The notes under the pieces are model-generated. The model was not told where the DNA came from. It saw only the letters and a program-made list of their open reading frames with translations, and did not search any database. This document shows, piece by piece, positions 6,311 to 9,368 of a DNA stretch of 9,368 bases (within the stretch, counting starts at the first letter, position 1; the number at the start of each line of letters is the position of its first letter). Origin of the DNA: JAMLIA01 sp039810005 (lineage in GTDB: Bacteria > Chloroflexota > Chloroflexia > Thermomicrobiales > CFX8). The DNA is taken from positions 1 to 9,368 of the forward strand of contig JBDHWD010000112.1 in the NCBI GenBank assembly GCA_039810005.1, written 5' to 3'. The position numbers and the translations under genes are program-made.

Positions 6311-8053
6311 TTACGGCATGCGCCCGTAGCGCCAGATGTAGTAGTGCTGCCCAACATTACCGGCCTCAACTTGCCAGCCGTCCGGGTTGCTTGGTGTGTA
6401 GGTGAGGCAGCGGCGCTCAAAGCACTGCACGAGCACATTCGTCGGGACGCCGGCCAGCTTCACTGTCGCCCAATACGCTTCGGTGACCGGTAAACCGGTA
6501 GCGTAGAAGGGGTTCTGAAAGAGCTGCGCCCAGGTCGTGCTGTTGCCATCGAAGATGACGCCGCTCGAGTTCATGAAGTCCCAGAAGGGAGCCGCGACGG
6601 TGTGGTTCGTCTCCGAGACATACCAGGCGCCGGTCACGCCGAGCGCACCGAGCTGGTCGCTGTACAGGTAGAGGTTACTGGCCGCGCCGGGCGTTAGAAT
6701 CTTGTCGATCGTCGCACCGACGGCGGTTGGCGGCTCGTTGGAGAGCAGTCCCATGAACCAGTAGGTCACGCCCGTTGGGTCGCCCTGATCGCCAGCAACG
6801 TTTTCGCGTGACGGCGTGCGTGGCTCAAACGTCGCGTCGCCATTCTGGACAATGCCGGTCATCAGCTCCATGACGAGCAGGCCATTCGTGACATACCACG
6901 GCGAGGACTGGTCGCCGTTCGGATACGTCACCTCCATGCGGCTCTTGTCGAAGTAGGCGACGGCTCTCTGTCCGCCGGGGGCTTGTGCGTATGGTTCGTA
7001 GCCTGCATCAAGGATTTCTGGCCCCCACATCCATGTGCGACTGACTATGCCTGAGTCCACCGGAAAGTCAGTGCGCGCCCAGGTACGGTTGAACGCGTCC
7101 GTAGGGAACGTCGGATCGGGTGTCTGCTGGACTGGCTCGATCCAGAAGGAGAACTGGCAGCCCCAGCCAGCGCAAGCGTTTGAGAACATGTCGATTGTCA
7201 TCTGATGCACACGCACAGCAGTGTTGGCGTTCGCCGACTCATTGCTGAAGATGCCGAAGATACGGGCGTCGCGAATACGAATAAGCGCTGAGCCGCTCTG
7301 TCCGACGAACGCATCGAGATCTGTGTGCAGGGATGAATCAGTTACGTGCAGCAGTGACGGCTTTGATGCCGTCCACTGCGTACCGAACGGCTTGTCGCCT
7401 GGATAACCAAAGGTATCGATACCGAGGTTCGGGTCGGTGAGAGAGGTCGTGGAAAGGACGCCAAGCTCCAGCCATCCAGTGTCGTATCCCATAGCGTGCT
7501 CAAGCTGGATCATCCCGTAGTCGTAGATGTAGTCGCCATAGTCCATCCAGCCAGTGGGCACAACATACCGGAGAGCATAGGAGGAGCCGAGAGGCGCGTA
7601 ATCGGCATCGGCTCCAGGCACGACCAGGATGCTGCTTGCCCAGCCGTAGTCCGGGCTATACAGGCAGTGAGCAGCAGTTGCGACCGTGTCTGGTCCGATC
7701 ATCGTTCCGGAGCACGACCAGAGCGGGTCGCCAAAGTTGTCGAATGCGATAAGAAATGCGAACTCGACATAGGCTGGCGAAACACGGCGGCGCTCATCAG
7801 GGAAGAAGACAGTCTTTGCTCCTGGGAGCTGGTGGAGCTCCTGTGTGAGCTCTGCTGCTGACTTGTCGGGTCGAGTCGTCGGTTCGCCAACAACCATCGG
7901 CGGTGCATTATCGGCCATGTACGGAACGTCCAGGTCAGGGAAAGACGAGGTGAGACGTAATTCCGTGGCCGGAGCGTCGGCGGCCGCTGTCGCTGCTGAT
8001 CCAAGGGACATGGACAGGATCGTGAGTACCACGAGCACAATACGCGCACGCAT
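6311..8053 (-). CDS. Secreted V8/Glu-endopeptidase-like serine protease with Chloroflexota-type C-terminal domain
   Basis: From the ATG at 8053 the product is 580 residues. Residues 1-25 are a signal peptide (MRAR, hydrophobic core, AxA-type site). Residues about 26-90 look like a propeptide ending near RRRV (88-91). The S1B-type trypsin-fold domain spans about 91-300: catalytic His129 in ATAAHC, Asp178 in YDYGMI and Ser253 in GQSGSA, with Cys114 and Cys130 placed for the usual disulfide beside the His. The stretch FGYPGDKPFGTQW (215-227) strongly resembles Bacillus Mpr and V8-type Glu-specific proteases, so acidic-residue cleavage is possible. Residues 320-577 are a separate domain shared with the protein at 8391, with a Cys pair in QCFERRC. 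Start choice: an AAAGG site suits ATG 8053 (9 bases); ATG 8059 (3 bases) and GTG 8080 (no site seen) are alternatives. It probably acts outside the cell and ends at the 6249-6286 terminator. Confidence 0.93.
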   Translation of the reverse strand: MRARIVLVVLTILSMSLGSAATAAADAPATELRLTSSFPDLDVPYMADNAPPMVVGEPTTRPDKSAAELTQELHQLPGAKTVFFPDERRRVSPAYVEFAFLIAFDNFGDPLWSCSGTMIGPDTVATAAHCLYSPDYGWASSILVVPGADADYAPLGSSYALRYVVPTGWMDYGDYIYDYGMIQLEHAMGYDTGWLELGVLSTTSLTDPNLGIDTFGYPGDKPFGTQWTASKPSLLHVTDSSLHTDLDAFVGQSGSALIRIRDARIFGIFSNESANANTAVRVHQMTIDMFSNACAGWGCQFSFWIEPVQQTPDPTFPTDAFNRTWARTDFPVDSGIVSRTWMWGPEILDAGYEPYAQAPGGQRAVAYFDKSRMEVTYPNGDQSSPWYVTNGLLVMELMTGIVQNGDATFEPRTPSRENVAGDQGDPTGVTYWFMGLLSNEPPTAVGATIDKILTPGAASNLYLYSDQLGALGVTGAWYVSETNHTVAAPFWDFMNSSGVIFDGNSTTWAQLFQNPFYATGLPVTEAYWATVKLAGVPTNVLVQCFERRCLTYTPSNPDGWQVEAGNVGQHYYIWRYGRMP

Positions 8054-8287
8054 TCGCATCAGCCTTTCTGACTGTCTCACCCCATATTCATGTCAGCGTC
8101 GAACGATCACCTTCTAGCATGAGACAGGCGCAGGATCGCCCCAGTGCAGCACACGGCTCTAACCCGGTTGGATCAGGCAGACCGGGAGAGAACATTCGCT
8201 GCGGCTCAAGGTGACAGGGCTCAGTGGAGACGAACGCGCCCACCGAGCGAGCATTCTTTTGCTGACAAGCGATTCAAGTCTTGCGCG

Positions 8288-8316
8288 ACTATAGAGACCA
8301 CAAGCGAAGATGTCAA
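8288..8316 (-). promoter_or_regulatory. Near-consensus sigma-70 promoter for the serine protease gene
   Basis: On the minus strand, TTGACA (8316-8311) is a perfect -35 box, the spacer is exactly 17 bases, and TATAGT (8293-8288) matches five of six -10 bases. Transcription would begin near 8281, about 230 bases before the protease start. The leader between (8054-8281) has no credible gene; a 6-base-pair hairpin can form between 8163-8168 and 8181-8186. The stretch 8317-8390, between this promoter and the stop of the upstream gene, shows only weak hairpins and no clear terminator, so some read-through from upstream is possible. Confidence 0.75.
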
Positions 8317-8390
8317 TGAGCCAGAGATGATCTGGGCGACGTTCTAACTTCCGCGAATTGCCCTTGCGCGGTCAGTGCGTGCGACGCGCC

Positions 8391-9368
8391 TCATTCAGGC
8401 GGCTTCACCCCATAGCGCCACTCATAATAGTGGCGGCCGACGTTGCCGGCTTCGACCTGCCAGCCATCGGGGTTATTGGGTGTGTAGGTAAGGCAGCGGC
8501 GTTCGAAGCACTGGATGAGGACGTTCTGCTCGACGCCGCCGACGCGCACCCATGTCCAGAATGCCTCGGTGATCGGGAAGCCAGTGGCGTAGAACGGGTT
8601 CTCGAAGAGCCGATCCGTGAGGTATTCGCCGTCGCGGTAGATCAGTCCCTCGGAGTTCATGAAGTCCCAGAAGACCGAGGCGACCTGATGGTTCAGTCCC
8701 GGCTCCTGTACGCGGTAGGCTGCAGTTACGCCGTAGCGGGCGAGGTCCATGTCGACGGTGATGTTGCCGGCGCGGTCGATCTGCTGGACGATGGTTGCAC
8801 CGTCCGGCACTGCCGGGTCATCGAGCACCGGCCCGAACGTCGCGTAGGTTGGGCCACTCGTGCCATCAGGATCGCCAGCGGCATTGACATCGGCGGGCGT
8901 GCGGTCCACGAATGCGTCGTCGCCGACCTGCATTTCGCCGGTAATCAGCTCGCGTACGAGCAGACCGTTGGTCACGTACCAGAGCTCGGAGGGATCATCG
9001 CTCGGATGGGTGATCTCCATCCGACTCTTGTCGTAGTACTGGACCGTCCGCTGGCTGCCTGGCGATTCGACGTACGTCTCGCCGAGCGGACCGGTGAATG
9101 GCTCGCCGCCCCACATCCAGGTGCGGGTGACGACGAGCTCACGGACCGGCTCGTCGGTGCGTTGCCAGGTACGACCGAATGCGCTCGTGTCAGCATTGGG
9201 CAGGTCGCTAATCGGGACGGTGATGATGTTCGAGACGCCGCCACCCGGGCCGGGGTTGAAGACGGTGATCGAGAGCGGCGCGAGGTCGTCGGTATCACCC
9301 TCCAGCAGCGCCACGGTCAATGAGGTCGGTGAGACGAACGTGGTGACGCGATCCTCTCCGTTCACGCG
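8391..9368 (-). CDS. Secreted-type protein, 3' part: TIG/IPT-like domain followed by the shared C-terminal domain (5' end outside window)
   Basis: The reading frame stays open to the right edge, so the true start, and probably a signal peptide, are missing; 325 codons are visible, without the stop. Numbered from the GTG at 9365 (probably an internal Val codon), residues about 1-52 look like the end of a TIG/IPT-type beta-sandwich: TTFVSPTSLTVALL followed by ITVFNPGPGGGVSN, a pattern familiar from immunoglobulin-like repeats in surface proteins. Residues about 62-319 are homologous to residues 320-577 of the neighbouring protease, with the same order of motifs: F-RTW-RTD, SRTWMWG-like, YFDKSRMEVTYP-like, WYVTNGLLV-EL-TG, FWDFMNS, NPFYATG-P-TEA-W, and a Cys pair in QCFERRCLTYTP. 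No enzyme signature is visible in what remains. It lies in tandem with the protease gene, which has its own promoter between them. The function is unknown; a cell-surface or matrix role is only a guess. Confidence 0.88.
   Translation of the reverse strand, partial: RVNGEDRVTTFVSPTSLTVALLEGDTDDLAPLSITVFNPGPGGGVSNIITVPISDLPNADTSAFGRTWQRTDEPVRELVVTRTWMWGGEPFTGPLGETYVESPGSQRTVQYYDKSRMEITHPSDDPSELWYVTNGLLVRELITGEMQVGDDAFVDRTPADVNAAGDPDGTSGPTYATFGPVLDDPAVPDGATIVQQIDRAGNITVDMDLARYGVTAAYRVQEPGLNHQVASVFWDFMNSEGLIYRDGEYLTDRLFENPFYATGFPITEAFWTWVRVGGVEQNVLIQCFERRCLTYTPNNPDGWQVEAGNVGRHYYEWRYGVKPPE

Noticed and set aside
8144..8347. 67-codon open frame on the plus strand in the protease leader region
   Set aside because: There is no ribosome site or recognisable protein pattern, and it overlaps the strong minus-strand promoter.
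8358..9323. Long open frame (321 codons) on the plus strand
   Set aside because: It is antisense to the partial TIG-like gene, which has recognisable homology to the protease C-terminal domain; the plus-strand translation shows no domain pattern and is a by-product of high GC.

Overview
The window is high-GC bacterial chromosomal DNA. It holds five complete or nearly complete protein genes, plus one gene cut by the right edge. The gene content points to a Chloroflexota bacterium, possibly of the Thermomicrobia/Sphaerobacter type. The main reason is the roughly 260-residue C-terminal domain shared by the two secreted proteins on the right; as I remember it, that domain (ending in QCFERRCLTYTP and EAGNV-HYY-WRYG) is common in exported proteins of that phylum. 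This assignment is an inference and could not be checked by a search. I saw no tRNA, rRNA, CRISPR array, insertion sequence or phage gene.

Left part (1-3763): a surface-anchored staphylococcal-nuclease-type lipoprotein (+) runs tail to tail into an M19 membrane-dipeptidase-type zinc peptidase (-), with only 6 bases between their stops. A 245-base divergent region follows, with a possible promoter and small repeats. It separates the dipeptidase from a 592-residue protein of unknown function (+). That protein has a jellyroll-like middle section and what looks like a damaged zinc-protease motif.

Middle (3764-6310): the unknown gene ends 8 bases from the stop of a 742-residue serA gene (-). Its product is a complete long-type D-3-phosphoglycerate dehydrogenase (catalytic, NAD-binding, ASB and ACT regions) with an extra N-terminal HAD-phosphatase-like domain of about 190 residues. 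The first enzyme of serine synthesis is thus fused to a putative phosphatase. Upstream of serA is a leader of about 230 bases containing helices that exclude each other. Beyond it is a clear hairpin terminator that ends the next gene.

Right part (6311-9368): a secreted V8/Glu-endopeptidase-like serine protease (-) carries the shared C-terminal domain. It is probably transcribed from a near-consensus sigma-70 promoter (TTGACA, 17-base spacer, TATAGT) with a long 5' leader. Just upstream in the same direction is the 3' end of a second gene with the same C-terminal domain, preceded by a TIG/IPT-like beta-sandwich; its 5' end lies outside the window. The two look like paralogues through their C-terminal halves. 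The genes do not form one operon or an obvious single system: the left and middle parts are housekeeping or peptide/nucleic-acid turnover functions, and the right is a small cluster of exported proteins.
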